Shown here: one piece after another, positions 47,902 through 57,102 of the stretch
How positions within the stretch are numbered: the first letter of the stretch is position 1
Layout of the letters: each line of letters starts with the position of its first letter
Made by a program: the position numbers and the translations under genes
Source: DATAEK01 sp036258055
Lineage (GTDB): Bacteria; Acidobacteriota; Vicinamibacteria; Vicinamibacterales; 2-12-FULL-66-21
NCBI GenBank assembly: GCA_036258055.1
Contig: DATAEK010000372.1
Coordinates: 1 to 64,000, forward strand
Direction: 5' to 3'
Length of the DNA stretch: 64,000 nt
The notes under the pieces: generated by a model
What the model was told of the DNA's origin: nothing
What the model saw: only the letters and a program-made list of their open reading frames with translations
Databases searched by the model: none

Positions 47902-50586
47902 TTACATCCCCGGAACCACGTAGACACCAAGGAAACGTTCATCTCGACTCGAGGGATCGGTCGTAGATGGCCGGAACCCCGACGACGACGTGATCGTGAT
48001 CGCGGTGGCGGCGCGAGCCGCGTCGAGCGGCACATCGATGACGCGCTCTTCCCCGGGCACGAGCTGCAGCGTCTCGACCCACCCGCCCGCGTGAAGCGTG
48101 ACGTCGTTCTGCGCAGGCGCGTTGCGGAGCGTCAGCCTGGCTGACGATCGCGGCGCATCGGGCTGCACGACGATCGTCGAATCACGCGCGCCTCCCACCC
48201 AGAATGCGGCCGGTTCGGGAAAGCTTCGATCGTCCATGAAGTAGACCGTGGCAGCGCCGTACCGCACGGCGTGGCGCGCGTAGTCGGAAGCGGCCTTCTG
48301 ATCGGGTGTCAGAATCGTCACCGGCCGAATCGTCAGCCCGCGCACTTGCTGGCGCGAGTCTTCATCGCCACGGACGACGAGTGCCCGGACGTCCACGGGA
48401 AAACGGACGCGAACCTCTCCGTCGAAAAAGCTGGCCGGCTGCGTCAGCACCGAGAACTGGTCGCGGCCGATGCCCAGCATGATCCAGCCGCCGCCGCCGC
48501 TGCGGTCGATGTGCACGAGGTAATCGCCCGCCGGAATCTGCGGCACGGTAAAGATCGGGCGATCGTCGCGACCCGACGCCGGCGGCGCTGGCGGCGACGC
48601 GTCCAGTCGCACGATGAGGCGCTCGGGCAGTTCGGACGCCTTGATACGCCGGAGACGCGAGAGATCCAGCGCGAGGAACTTGTGCGACGTTCCCACCGTG
48701 CGCAGGAGATCGACCTGCGCGGCAGCCTCGACGCCGCTCACGCCTTCTATCCTCCAGACAATCGTCAGCGCAGCCATGATCGCGACGGCAAGCGCCAGCA
48801 CCGTAGCCGTCGCGAGCCGCGGACGCGAGTTCAGCCTCGGCGATCGATCGGCCGCGCGGACGAGCAGCCACGCCGACACGACCGCCCCGATCCAGATCGC
48901 GATCTCCAGATAGAACCGGGAACCAGGTGCTCCGCGGCGCGCGCGCGAAAAGAAACTGGGTAAGCCGTGCTGAAGGTCCGCAGCCCGGTTCGCCCAATCG
49001 AGCACACCAGAGTAGACAACGTCACGCAGAAAGTACGCGAGACGTCCGCCGTCGACGAGGACGACCGCGGCTGCAATCATGGCCGTCGCGGCAAGTGACG
49101 CAGCAAGCGTCGCGCGCGTCGCACGCCGGGCCGCGCCGGCCCAGGCGACGGCAGCCGGAATCGCCAGCGACGGGACGAGCGGAACAAGGAATCGCGCCGG
49201 CGAGCTGAACCCTCCCCACCACATCGCGAAATGGGTGACGGTCAGCAGGTACGGCAGCATCACGAACACCAGCTCCGCGGGCAGCCACTTGAATTCCGGA
49301 CGGACGCGAGGCATCACGATCAGCCCCGCGATGGCCGCCACGAGGACGGGCGCATAAACGAGCAGTCCGTACAGCTGATCGAAGAACAGCCCGGCCATCC
49401 CTCCCGCGATGTACGCCATCGAGCCCAGGTCGCTGCCCCGATACGGAATCGCGGGATCGGGTACGCCGTAGATCGCCACGAAGAAGCCGACCCAGGCGAG
49501 CGCGCTGGCTGCGGGCACCGCCAAGAACGCCGAGCCTTTTGCCGCCGGATTCGTCGTCCGCGCGAGCTCGAGCATCACCAGCGCACCCAGTCCGCCAGCG
49601 AGGAGCGCGAAGCGCGTGTGCAGCCACGGCAGCACGGCGAGCGCAGCACCGTGCAAAAACCACGGCCGCGCCGATTCGGCGCCCGATGCGCGCTCGTCAC
49701 GCGCCCGCACCAGCGCCCAGACGCCTGTCAGGACGAAGAATCCTCCCGGTCCGTCCGGATAAACGGTGAACGAGTTGAGGAGCAGCGTCGGCGACAGCAC
49801 AACCGCCGCCCATCCGAACCACGCCGCGTCGTCTCGGCCGCTGACGCGTTTCGCGAGCCGCCACGCAAGACCGGCGGTAACGCCGGCGAGCACGATCAGA
49901 AACAACACGACGCCACGGTAACCAGCGATAGCGAACGCCGGCAGGACGAGCGCTGACACGCCGGGCGCATGGATCGAATAGATCTCGCCGTCACGGCCGC
50001 GCCGATAGTAGTCCGGCTTCGACAGATCGCCGGGGTAGTACGCGCGGTAGTCACCGCGACGATGGTTGTTCTCGATCTTGAGGTCGTGATCCAGCAGCAG
50101 GCTCTGCGTGATCACGAGGTAATGCGGCTCGTCGCCACCCGGCCTGGATGGCGCGACCTGCCACGCCGCAAACATGTAGATTGCGGCCGCGATGACTCCC
50201 GCTGAAAACGCTGGCCGCGACGTCAACACCGCCGGTCGGATCATCCGCGTCGGAGCGCTGGCGAGAAAAACGGGGAGAGCCGCGATCCATGGCGCGAGCA
50301 CGAGCGGGCCGGACCACATCAGAAAGGCAGGCGCTCCAACCGGAAGCCACGGCAGGATCGGAAGGACCAGCAACAGGAGGGGTGTAAGTGTTCCGGATCG
50401 TCGGATCAGAACGATCGTCGCTGCCGCCGCGGCGGCTGCCAGAGTCAACGCGCCCGGGTTGTACGGCAGCAGCGCGATCCGTGCGCCGCCATCGACGATC
50501 GCGACGCTGCCCTGCGACAACCACGCGACGATCGCCGTCAGCAGCGCGGCGGCGAGCAGTGAGGATCGGGTTAGAATGACCGGCAT
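47902..50586 (-). CDS. large GT-C-like membrane protein with C-terminal beta domain
   Basis: 894 residues. About 12 transmembrane segments fill residues 1-620 and a soluble beta-rich domain the rest (630-890, repeated short IVRL, VQPD, LTLRN strands). The first large loop has PGGDEPHYLVITQSLLLDHDLKIENNH; an acidic D-E motif in the first periplasmic loop is the hallmark of GT-C glycosyltransferases that use polyprenyl-phosphate sugars. No exact family. It might glycosylate surface lipids or proteins. It begins within 6 bp of the divergent gene at 50592. The start codon lies inside a palindrome, so a later start cannot be ruled out. Confidence 0.65.
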   Translation of the reverse strand: MPVILTRSSLLAAALLTAIVAWLSQGSVAIVDGGARIALLPYNPGALTLAAAAAAATIVLIRRSGTLTPLLLLVLPILPWLPVGAPAFLMWSGPLVLAPWIAALPVFLASAPTRMIRPAVLTSRPAFSAGVIAAAIYMFAAWQVAPSRPGGDEPHYLVITQSLLLDHDLKIENNHRRGDYRAYYPGDLSKPDYYRRGRDGEIYSIHAPGVSALVLPAFAIAGYRGVVLFLIVLAGVTAGLAWRLAKRVSGRDDAAWFGWAAVVLSPTLLLNSFTVYPDGPGGFFVLTGVWALVRARDERASGAESARPWFLHGAALAVLPWLHTRFALLAGGLGALVMLELARTTNPAAKGSAFLAVPAASALAWVGFFVAIYGVPDPAIPYRGSDLGSMAYIAGGMAGLFFDQLYGLLVYAPVLVAAIAGLIVMPRVRPEFKWLPAELVFVMLPYLLTVTHFAMWWGGFSSPARFLVPLVPSLAIPAAVAWAGAARRATRATLAASLAATAMIAAAVVLVDGGRLAYFLRDVVYSGVLDWANRAADLQHGLPSFFSRARRGAPGSRFYLEIAIWIGAVVSAWLLVRAADRSPRLNSRPRLATATVLALAVAIMAALTIVWRIEGVSGVEAAAQVDLLRTVGTSHKFLALDLSRLRRIKASELPERLIVRLDASPPAPPASGRDDRPIFTVPQIPAGDYLVHIDRSGGGGWIMLGIGRDQFSVLTQPASFFDGEVRVRFPVDVRALVVRGDEDSRQQVRGLTIRPVTILTPDQKAASDYARHAVRYGAATVYFMDDRSFPEPAAFWVGGARDSTIVVQPDAPRSSARLTLRNAPAQNDVTLHAGGWVETLQLVPGEERVIDVPLDAARAATAITITSSSGFRPSTTDPSSRDERFLGVYVVPGM

Positions 50587-50590
50587 TCTA
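50572..50590. promoter_or_regulatory. palindrome at the divergent start of two membrane protein genes
   Basis: TAGAATGACCGGCATTCTA (7-bp arms, 5-bp centre). Each strand reads TAGAAT, a good -10 hexamer facing outward, so it may be a symmetric promoter or a regulator site. The start codon of the minus-strand gene lies inside it and that of the plus-strand gene two bases after it. Confidence 0.5.
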
Positions 50591-50591
50591 C

Positions 50592-52274
50592 ATGGAGCAC
50601 CGGCGCGATACCATCACTCCCCGGGCCGTCCGGGGCCTCGCGCTGTGCGGAGCTGCGCTGGTTGCCACGGTCGTGATGACGTGGCCGCTCGCCACTGACC
50701 TTGCCCATCTTGGCCGCACGAGCAACAGCGGCGACGCCCGCTTCTCGGTGTGGACGGTTGCCTGGGTGGCCCATGCGCTCCTCACCGATCCCTCGAATCT
50801 CTTCGACGCGAACATCTACCATCCGCATCGGCTCACCCTCGCGTACTCGGAAGCCAACATCGTCGCCGGCGTCCTCGCGACGCCGACGTTCTGGCTGACG
50901 GGCAACGCCGAGCTCGCGCACAACCTCGTCGTCCTGATCGCCTTTGCCGCGACCGTCGTCACGACATGGCTGCTCGCGCGGAGGCTGACCCGTGACACCG
51001 GTGCCGCCGCGGCATCCGCGTTGCTTTTCGCGTTCAGCCCGTATTTCTTCTCTCACACGACGCACATCCAGCTGTTGATGGTCGCCGGACTGCCGCTGTC
51101 ACTGCTGGCGCTGCAACGGCTCGTCGACGCGCCTTCGCCGCGCGCGGGCCTGCTGCTGGGCCTCTCGCTCGCCGTCCTGGCGCTGTCGTGTGCGTACTAC
51201 GGAATCTTCGGCGCGCTGATCACGGGCTACGCGACGTTCTTTTTCGCCTGGTCGCGGCGAAACTGGACGTCGAGCCGCTACTGGGTCGCGATCGCAATCG
51301 CCGCCGCCACGTCGATCGCCATCGTCGCACCCTTCTTTGTGCCCTATCTCCAGGTGCAGGAGGAAACCGGCTTCCGTCGATCGCTCGACGATGCGGTTGC
51401 GTATTCTGCGTACGTGCGGTCGTACCTGGCGTCATCCGCCAACGCCCACACGTGGCTGCTGCCGATCATCCGCGATTGGAATCACGAGGTGCTCTTCCCC
51501 GGTTTCGTGGCAACCGTGCTCGGAGCAGTCGGGATTGCCGCGGCGTTCAGGCCGTCGACGCTCGCAACGCAACCGTCCGGAAACGATCGTGAGACGGCAA
51601 TCTTCTACGGGTCGGTCGGCGTTCTCGCGTTCTGGATATCGCTCGGCCCCCGAGCCGGTCTCTACACGGTCCTGTACAAGCTCATTCCCGTGTTTTCGTT
51701 CCTCCGCGCGCCGGGACGCACTGGCATCGTGGTCATGCTGGTGTTCTCGATATTTGCGGGCTTCGCCGTTCGCGCGCTTCGCCGGCAGTTTCCATTGCGC
51801 GCGGGCGCGATTGCCGCAGCGGCCTGCGTACTGGCGCTGCTCGATCTCAACAATTATCCGGTCAATTGGCGAATCTCGAAGCCAATCCCGCCTGCGTATC
51901 GAGTCCTCGCCGGGCTGCCGCACGGCGCGGTCGCCGAGTTTCCTTTCTTCGAGCGACGGATCGACTTCTACATTCACACCATCTACATGCTGAACTCGAC
52001 CATCCACTGGCAGCCGCTCGTCAACGGCTACAGCGACTACATCCCTCCCGACTTCCGCGAGCTCGCCGTGACACTGGCGCCTTTCCCTTCGCGCGAGAGC
52101 TTCGACGCGCTGAAGAAACGGCGCGTGCGGTACATCGTCATCCATCGAGATCTGTACGGACGCGAACGGATGCCGGAAATCGAGAAGAGCCTGCAGGCGT
52201 ACGCGGAATACCTTCGACAGATCACCGAAGACGACTGGATCAGGATCTACGAGGTCGTCGCCTGGCCGAAGTGA
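50592..52274 (+). CDS. GT-C-like polytopic membrane protein
   Basis: 560 residues with about ten transmembrane helices. The N-terminal loop SGDARFSVWTVAWVAHALLTDPSNLFDANIYHPHRLTLAYSE has the acidic residue (GDAR) of GT-C enzymes and the YHP signature often seen in uncharacterised bacterial membrane glycosyltransferase-like proteins. The C-terminal soluble part, residues about 420-560, holds VAEFPFFERRIDFYIHTIYMLNSTIHWQPLVNGYSDYIPPDF, another recurring phrase. The role is presumably cell-surface glycosylation, inferred only. It is divergent from the gene at 50586, with 5 bases between the start codons. It ends 18 bp before the stop of the lytic transglycosylase. Confidence 0.65.
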   Translation: MEHRRDTITPRAVRGLALCGAALVATVVMTWPLATDLAHLGRTSNSGDARFSVWTVAWVAHALLTDPSNLFDANIYHPHRLTLAYSEANIVAGVLATPTFWLTGNAELAHNLVVLIAFAATVVTTWLLARRLTRDTGAAAASALLFAFSPYFFSHTTHIQLLMVAGLPLSLLALQRLVDAPSPRAGLLLGLSLAVLALSCAYYGIFGALITGYATFFFAWSRRNWTSSRYWVAIAIAAATSIAIVAPFFVPYLQVQEETGFRRSLDDAVAYSAYVRSYLASSANAHTWLLPIIRDWNHEVLFPGFVATVLGAVGIAAAFRPSTLATQPSGNDRETAIFYGSVGVLAFWISLGPRAGLYTVLYKLIPVFSFLRAPGRTGIVVMLVFSIFAGFAVRALRRQFPLRAGAIAAAACVLALLDLNNYPVNWRISKPIPPAYRVLAGLPHGAVAEFPFFERRIDFYIHTIYMLNSTIHWQPLVNGYSDYIPPDFRELAVTLAPFPSRESFDALKKRRVRYIVIHRDLYGRERMPEIEKSLQAYAEYLRQITEDDWIRIYEVVAWPK

Positions 52275-52292
52275 AAGGCCTGCGAAACCAAC

Positions 52293-54575
52293 CTAGCGTT
52301 TCGGGGATGGCTTCTTCTTCGTGGACGGTTTCTTCGCGGGAGCCTTTTTCGAAGGTGTCGACGAGGATTTCGTAGAGCCCGCCTTCGAGCCGGACGCCGA
52401 GGACTGCGGACCGGTGGTCGCTGCGATCTGTGAAAGGGGGATGGGGCGTCCGCCACCCTTCCCATACAGCTGGCGGTAGTCCTCCGCCGTGCCGAGAATC
52501 CGTTTCACGTAGTTCTGGGTCTCCGGGAATGGAATGTCGTCGATGAACTCGTCCTGATCGAGCCCGGGACGCTCGGCCTTCCACCGCACGACACGGCTCT
52601 CTCCGGCGTTGTAACTGGCCAACGCGTAGTAGGTCCCACCGAACTGCTCGATCAGCTTCGAGAAGTAGAGCGTGCCCATCCGGATGTTGGCTTCGGGATC
52701 GGTGAGGGTCGCGGTGCTGAAGCGTTTGATCCCCAGCGTCCGCGCCAGCCTGCGGCCCGTTGACGGCACGATCTGCATCAAGCCCCAGGCGTTCGCGTTC
52801 GAGCGAACCTTCGCATCGAACGTCGACTCCTGCGCAATGAGCGCCGCGACCACGTAGGGATCGAGATCCCTTGCCGCAGAATGCCTGCGGATCGAATCCC
52901 AGTAGGTCAGCGGGAAAATGACCTGCAGAATCTCCGCGGGAACCTCCTGACCATTCGCGGTCAGGTGCTGGGGATAGGCACGCCGCATCAGGCTGATCGC
53001 CCGGCGCAGTTCCCCCTTCTGGTGATAGACCCACGCAATCGTCGCGTCGATCTGGGGTGACGATCCCCAGGCGCGCTGCGCATATCGCAGCTCATTGAGG
53101 GCGTCGTCGTAAAGGCCGGCCGCGAGCAGAACCCTGATCAGTTTCTCGGTCGGCGGCGGGCGTGTCGGATCAACGGGGGAAGACTGCTGGACGGCCGGCA
53201 CCACGTTCTCGATCGGCATGCCCGCTTGTCGCGACAGTTGCGCACCAGCCAGACGGCCGTAGTACGAGTTGCCGTAGTCTGTCCGCACCAGACGCAGCCG
53301 CGCATCCGCCTGATCACCCTCACCCAGCTTCGCGTGCGCTCTCGCCGCCCAGTAGAGGAATGATGGCCGGTAATCCGACCGGGCAAACGTGGATGCCGCC
53401 GATTCGAATACGCGCACGGTTTCGGCGTATGCGCCCGTCTTGTATCGCCACCAGCCGTATTTCCAGGCCGCGCGTTCGGCCCGCGTCCCGTTCGGGAACT
53501 TCTCGTAGAGCTCGCGGAAGGCGTCCGCGGCCAGATCGTCCTCGTTGCCGACGATGTAGTACGTGCCGAGGTTGTTGAGCGCTTCTTCGGACCAGGTGCT
53601 GTCGGGGAAATCGGTCACGAGCGCGCGGGTCTGCGCGATGAACGCGTCGCGGTTCCCGAGCTCACGCAACGCACTCAATGTGAAGAATCGGGCTTCCGCC
53701 TTGCGCGATGCGCTGTCGACGTAGGGGCGAAGCTGATCGAGTGCGGCCTGATATCGTTTGCCGAAAAAGTCGCACTCGGCGATGCGCAGATCGATCAGCT
53801 CCCGATCGTCGCCAGTCGCCTGACTCTGGATCGCGGCGAGCCCGGTACGCGCTTCCGAGTACCGGCGTGCGCCGAAGAGGACCTGCGCGCGGCCGAGATC
53901 ACTCTTGTAGCCGGTGCGATCGATTTCGCCCTGCAGTTTTTCGAGCTCCATCGAAGCGGCGACGGCGGCGTCCGTCAACGAGTACTCGAAGTAGACGCGA
54001 TAGAACGCTTCCGCCGCCTTCCGCCGCTCGCCCGCGGCAAGCGCGGCGCGGCCAAGCCGCGAGAGCACCTCGTCGTTGACCGAGATCTTGGACTCTGCGA
54101 GCGCCGCGTAGATGACCATCGCGGCCTTGAAGTCGCCGACTGTTTCAGCGGCTTCTGCCTCGCCGAGGGCAGCGCCAATGGCGAGATAGCCCGCGGGCTT
54201 CCGCTCCGTCAGCGCATGAAACGTTGCCCGGGCTTCGGGTGTCCGGGACAAGCGCAACTGCGTGAGTCCCGTGTAGTACGCGGCGTAGTCGGCGAGCGGC
54301 GTCGACGCGAGCGACGGGCGGCTGACGAGCGGGAGAGCGGCCGCGTAATCACCCGCAGCGTACCGCGCCGCACCGTCGACGAGCGGTTGATAGGCCGCGA
54401 GCGCGCGCTTGTTCACGTCGTCGTCGCTCGGCACCAGCCACAACTCGCTGGCAGTTCCGGGAAGTGGCGGATGAACCGTCGGCGCGAGTTGATCGGACGT
54501 CGCACGCACGACGCGCGATGGCGGCACGAGCAGACCAGCCAGAACCAGCGCTGAGACCAGAGTTCGCCTGATCAC
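52293..54575 (-). CDS. soluble lytic murein transglycosylase (Slt70-like) with Lys/Pro-rich tail
   Basis: 760 residues from GTG at 54575, overlapping the stop of the coiled-coil/GAF gene. A signal peptide is present (MIRRTLVSALVLAGLLVPPS). Residues about 50-500 are helical repeats (superhelical U-domain). The SLT catalytic domain at about 570-700 contains VAALIAQESTFDAKVRSNANAWGLMQIVPSTG with the catalytic Glu in Q-E-S, then ANIRMGTLYFSKLIEQFGGTYYALASYNAGESRVVRW. It cleaves glycan strands to anhydromuropeptides. After residue 715 comes a low-complexity Ser/Lys/Pro tail (SKKAPAKKPSTKKKPSPKR), unusual for Slt. Confidence 0.92.
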   Translation of the reverse strand: MIRRTLVSALVLAGLLVPPSRVVRATSDQLAPTVHPPLPGTASELWLVPSDDDVNKRALAAYQPLVDGAARYAAGDYAAALPLVSRPSLASTPLADYAAYYTGLTQLRLSRTPEARATFHALTERKPAGYLAIGAALGEAEAAETVGDFKAAMVIYAALAESKISVNDEVLSRLGRAALAAGERRKAAEAFYRVYFEYSLTDAAVAASMELEKLQGEIDRTGYKSDLGRAQVLFGARRYSEARTGLAAIQSQATGDDRELIDLRIAECDFFGKRYQAALDQLRPYVDSASRKAEARFFTLSALRELGNRDAFIAQTRALVTDFPDSTWSEEALNNLGTYYIVGNEDDLAADAFRELYEKFPNGTRAERAAWKYGWWRYKTGAYAETVRVFESAASTFARSDYRPSFLYWAARAHAKLGEGDQADARLRLVRTDYGNSYYGRLAGAQLSRQAGMPIENVVPAVQQSSPVDPTRPPPTEKLIRVLLAAGLYDDALNELRYAQRAWGSSPQIDATIAWVYHQKGELRRAISLMRRAYPQHLTANGQEVPAEILQVIFPLTYWDSIRRHSAARDLDPYVVAALIAQESTFDAKVRSNANAWGLMQIVPSTGRRLARTLGIKRFSTATLTDPEANIRMGTLYFSKLIEQFGGTYYALASYNAGESRVVRWKAERPGLDQDEFIDDIPFPETQNYVKRILGTAEDYRQLYGKGGGRPIPLSQIAATTGPQSSASGSKAGSTKSSSTPSKKAPAKKPSTKKKPSPKR

Positions 54576-56095
54576 CGGTGCCTCGCCGAACTACCGAGCA
54601 GACCCGGATCGCCGTCGGCGAGCGTCTGCACCAGTTCCTGATGGAAGTATTGAGACCGCGCGCCAATCGAGGACGGGACGCGCTCTTCATAGAGCCGCTG
54701 CGCGCGCTCGATCTCGGCGCCCAGCCTCGTCAGGAGATCCCGGCGTTCGCGTCCGAGCCGAACCGCAGACTCGTTGTACAGCTTGATCTCCGAAACGAGC
54801 AGGCGCGCATATCGCCGCGCACTGCTCTCCTCGTCCGATACCGGCGCTGCCGCAGTCTGTTGTTGCGATCGCGGCGGCGCCACCGAAGGCGTCACGGAGG
54901 GAACGGCGGGCTGAGCTTTGGGCGTGACCGCGAATCTCGCGGCTTGCACGGTACGCACGGCAGTGAGGTGTGCCAGGCACATCGAGGCATGGCGGCCGAG
55001 GATCTGCACGGCTTCCGGCCACGACGCTGGCGCCTGCGATGGCTGCGCACCTCCGTCATCAGCGTACAGTACGGCAACGGCCTGACCGCCGACGATGATC
55101 GGCACCGCGAGCGCGGCGCGCCCCGACGGCAGTGAGGCAAATGAAGGTGCCGAGGTTACAGCGGTTGACACAGGCTCAGCGTTGCGAACGGCACGCGCCA
55201 GGAGCCCATCGTCGCTGGCAGAAAAAGGTTGCGGTCCAAGATTCTCGAAGCCAACGGCCTTCCACGGCTGCAACTGATCGCGATCGACGATGAAGACCGC
55301 CGAGCGCGGAGCGTGAGGCCGAATGGCCGTCACGAGCGCCGTGAGTGTTTCCGATAACGTGCGCCCACTGTCGAGAGCCTTGACCGCTTCAAGCAGCCGC
55401 TCGACGATCGCCAACTGCGCCTGACGCTCCTGAGCCCTGGCTTCCGTGACGGCGGCGGCGGTGTCGCGCTCGTACAGTGCGTTCGCCTTCTGCAACGCCT
55501 GATCGCGATCGGCGATGAGCGTGACCTGCAGCTGAGCGCGCGCGTGCTCCAGTGCAACCGCGCGCTGACGCGAGGCTTCGATTTCGGCTGCGGCGCGTTC
55601 GCGCTCCGTGAGAAGTGCGGAGGTCGCCTCTTCGCGCGCGGCAGTCAACGCAGTGCGCTCCGCACGCGCGGTTTCGAGCTCGCGACGCATGGCGTCGAGC
55701 TCCGCACTCGCGGTTTCGGACTTTCGACGCGCGTCAGCGAGTTCCGCGCGCGCGGTGTCGAGCTCCCGCGCACGGTCCTGCTCGGCACGCGACGTGGTTT
55801 CCGCGTGCTGCCGGGTTTCGAGTCGAGCCGCCTCGAGCTGCTGACGTTCCGCCGCCAGCGCGCGATCATGCTCCTCGCGCGCGCGAGTCGCGGCCGTCGC
55901 CGCCTCTGCGCGGAGCGCATCAATCTTCGCGCTCCACTGCGCTTCGGCGGCGGCGTCGGCGTGACGACGTGCTTCCTCGACGGCCTTCGTCTGCTGGGCT
56001 TCGAGCGCCCGGCGAAGCGCGTCCAACTCGTCCTGGAATTTGGCGTGAATTGCCTCGAACGCAGTTCGAAGCTGGTCCTCGGCCATTCTCCGCAT
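54572..56095 (-). CDS. coiled-coil protein with GAF-like domain
   Basis: 507 residues, cytoplasmic by sequence (no signal or membrane segment). Residues 5-240 are a long Ala/Glu/Arg-rich coiled coil. A GAF-like domain follows at about 240-380 (LVTAIRPHAPRSAVFIVDRDQLQPWKAVGFENLG, then RAALAVPIIVGGQAVAVLYADDGG). A C-terminal helical region (residues 440-507) completes it. It may sense a small ligand and act as a scaffold; I do not recognise a family. ATG at 56086 is an alternative start. It overlaps the transglycosylase gene by four bases, so the two are one operon. Confidence 0.65.
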   Translation of the reverse strand: MRRMAEDQLRTAFEAIHAKFQDELDALRRALEAQQTKAVEEARRHADAAAEAQWSAKIDALRAEAATAATRAREEHDRALAAERQQLEAARLETRQHAETTSRAEQDRARELDTARAELADARRKSETASAELDAMRRELETARAERTALTAAREEATSALLTERERAAAEIEASRQRAVALEHARAQLQVTLIADRDQALQKANALYERDTAAAVTEARAQERQAQLAIVERLLEAVKALDSGRTLSETLTALVTAIRPHAPRSAVFIVDRDQLQPWKAVGFENLGPQPFSASDDGLLARAVRNAEPVSTAVTSAPSFASLPSGRAALAVPIIVGGQAVAVLYADDGGAQPSQAPASWPEAVQILGRHASMCLAHLTAVRTVQAARFAVTPKAQPAVPSVTPSVAPPRSQQQTAAAPVSDEESSARRYARLLVSEIKLYNESAVRLGRERRDLLTRLGAEIERAQRLYEERVPSSIGARSQYFHQELVQTLADGDPGLLGSSARHR

Positions 56096-56159
56096 TATCC
56101 GGACCGGCTCCCATCAAGTCAAGCAGAGAAAAGCCCGCAACTTCAACCACGACAGCAAC

Positions 56160-56188
56160 TTGACGGGATGCCGAGGAAGCCGTACAAT
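56160..56188 (+). promoter_or_regulatory. sigma-70-type promoter of the tmRNA gene
   Basis: TTGACG (56160-56165), a 17-bp spacer and TACAAT (56183-56188). The start of transcription would lie near 56195, giving a precursor with about 64 nt to be trimmed. Confidence 0.8.
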
Positions 56189-56258
56189 GTCGAATTGCGT
56201 TGAGCGCGAGAAACCGCTCGACGCCGTCTTCCGGGCGCGGATGCTCGACTCTGCTTGA

Positions 56259-56610
56259 GGGGGCGACCTAGATTCGACGGAGATACGGTTTCGCAGGATG
56301 CGTGCCGAGGACCATCACCCTCGTAAATCAGATGGAAACAACCATAACTGCGGACACGCAGCTCGCTCTCGCAGCTTAATAACCTGTGAGCGTCCACCCC
56401 GATCAGCCTGCGGGCCGGGGCTGGATGTCATTTCAGCAGGCTGGTTGCTGGCGGCCTCCCCGGACGTCGGCGATGAGATTTTTCGGGGATGGTTCCTGGC
56501 GGTTGTTCGCCGCTTCTCCACGCCGGGGACGAGATTTCAGAAGCGGATACGCATCGTAGATTCCTGCGGGGATGTATTTTCGGACCCGGGTGCAAATCCC
56601 GGCGCCTCCA
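56259..56610 (+). ncRNA. ssrA: tmRNA (SsrA)
   Basis: About 352 nt. The 5' end GGGGGCGACCTAGATTCGACGG and the 3' end ...CCCGGCGCCTCCA form the tRNA-like acceptor stem (GGGGGCG with CGCCTCC, one G-U). CCA is not encoded. The tag frame (56326-56376, stops TAATAA at 56377-56382) ends T-A-D-T-Q-L-A-L-A-A, a classic degradation tail; the resume codon is probably AAT or CAG near 56326-56331. tmRNA rescues stalled ribosomes and tags the unfinished protein. The region from 56395 on contains the pseudoknot-rich part. Confidence 0.95.
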
Positions 56611-56720
56611 TTATTAGTTTGCCGCGGGGCCCCACCCCCGCGGCCTGCCAGCGCTTCGCTTCGCTCGCGCCGCTGATTCGCTGCGACTATCCGCTTTCAG
56701 AGCATCTGGCGGGCCGCTTT

Positions 56721-56755
56721 CCATGGCCCATGTGCCATCGCCCATTTCACATCCG
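56721..56755. repeat. CCATNNN heptamer array (5 units)
   Basis: CCATGGC, CCATGTG, CCATCGC, CCATTTC, ACATCCG in phase. Shares its core with the array at 20838. Confidence 0.6.
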
Positions 56756-57024
56756 CCAGCGAAGCTGGCGGCCCGCTTGCGCCGCTGATTAGCAGCCACT
56801 CGCTGGTCGCACCGGCACGGTCGCGGGGCGGTCCCCGCGGCCTGCCACCACTTGCGCCGATGGTTCGTCGCTACCGGTACTTTCAGCAGCGATTGTGCGC
56901 GAGTCCCGTCCCCTGGCAGTTTGCGGCGCTCAGTCGCGTCGCTCGCAACGGTAGTTCGTCATTACTGGTGCTATCAGCGACGAGCGTATTTCAGCCCGCC
57001 CCAGCACGACCGGCTTCGTGTGCT

Positions 57025-57102
57025 GCACCTTGGCACCTTGGCACCTTGGCACGTTCGCACCATAGGCACCCTCGCACCCAGGCACCTTTGGCACCCAGGC
57101 AC
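57025..57102. repeat. GGCAC octamer array (10 units)
   Basis: Ten GCAC cores at spacings 8,8,8,8,9,8,8,9,8 (57025-57102), mostly CTTGGCAC/CCAGGCAC. It lies 58 bp before the amidase start and is the only array with period 8. Confidence 0.85.

Noticed and set aside
4363..57102. CRISPR arrays at the short-period repeats
   Set aside because: The units are 7-8 bp with no spacers and no cas genes occur in the window.
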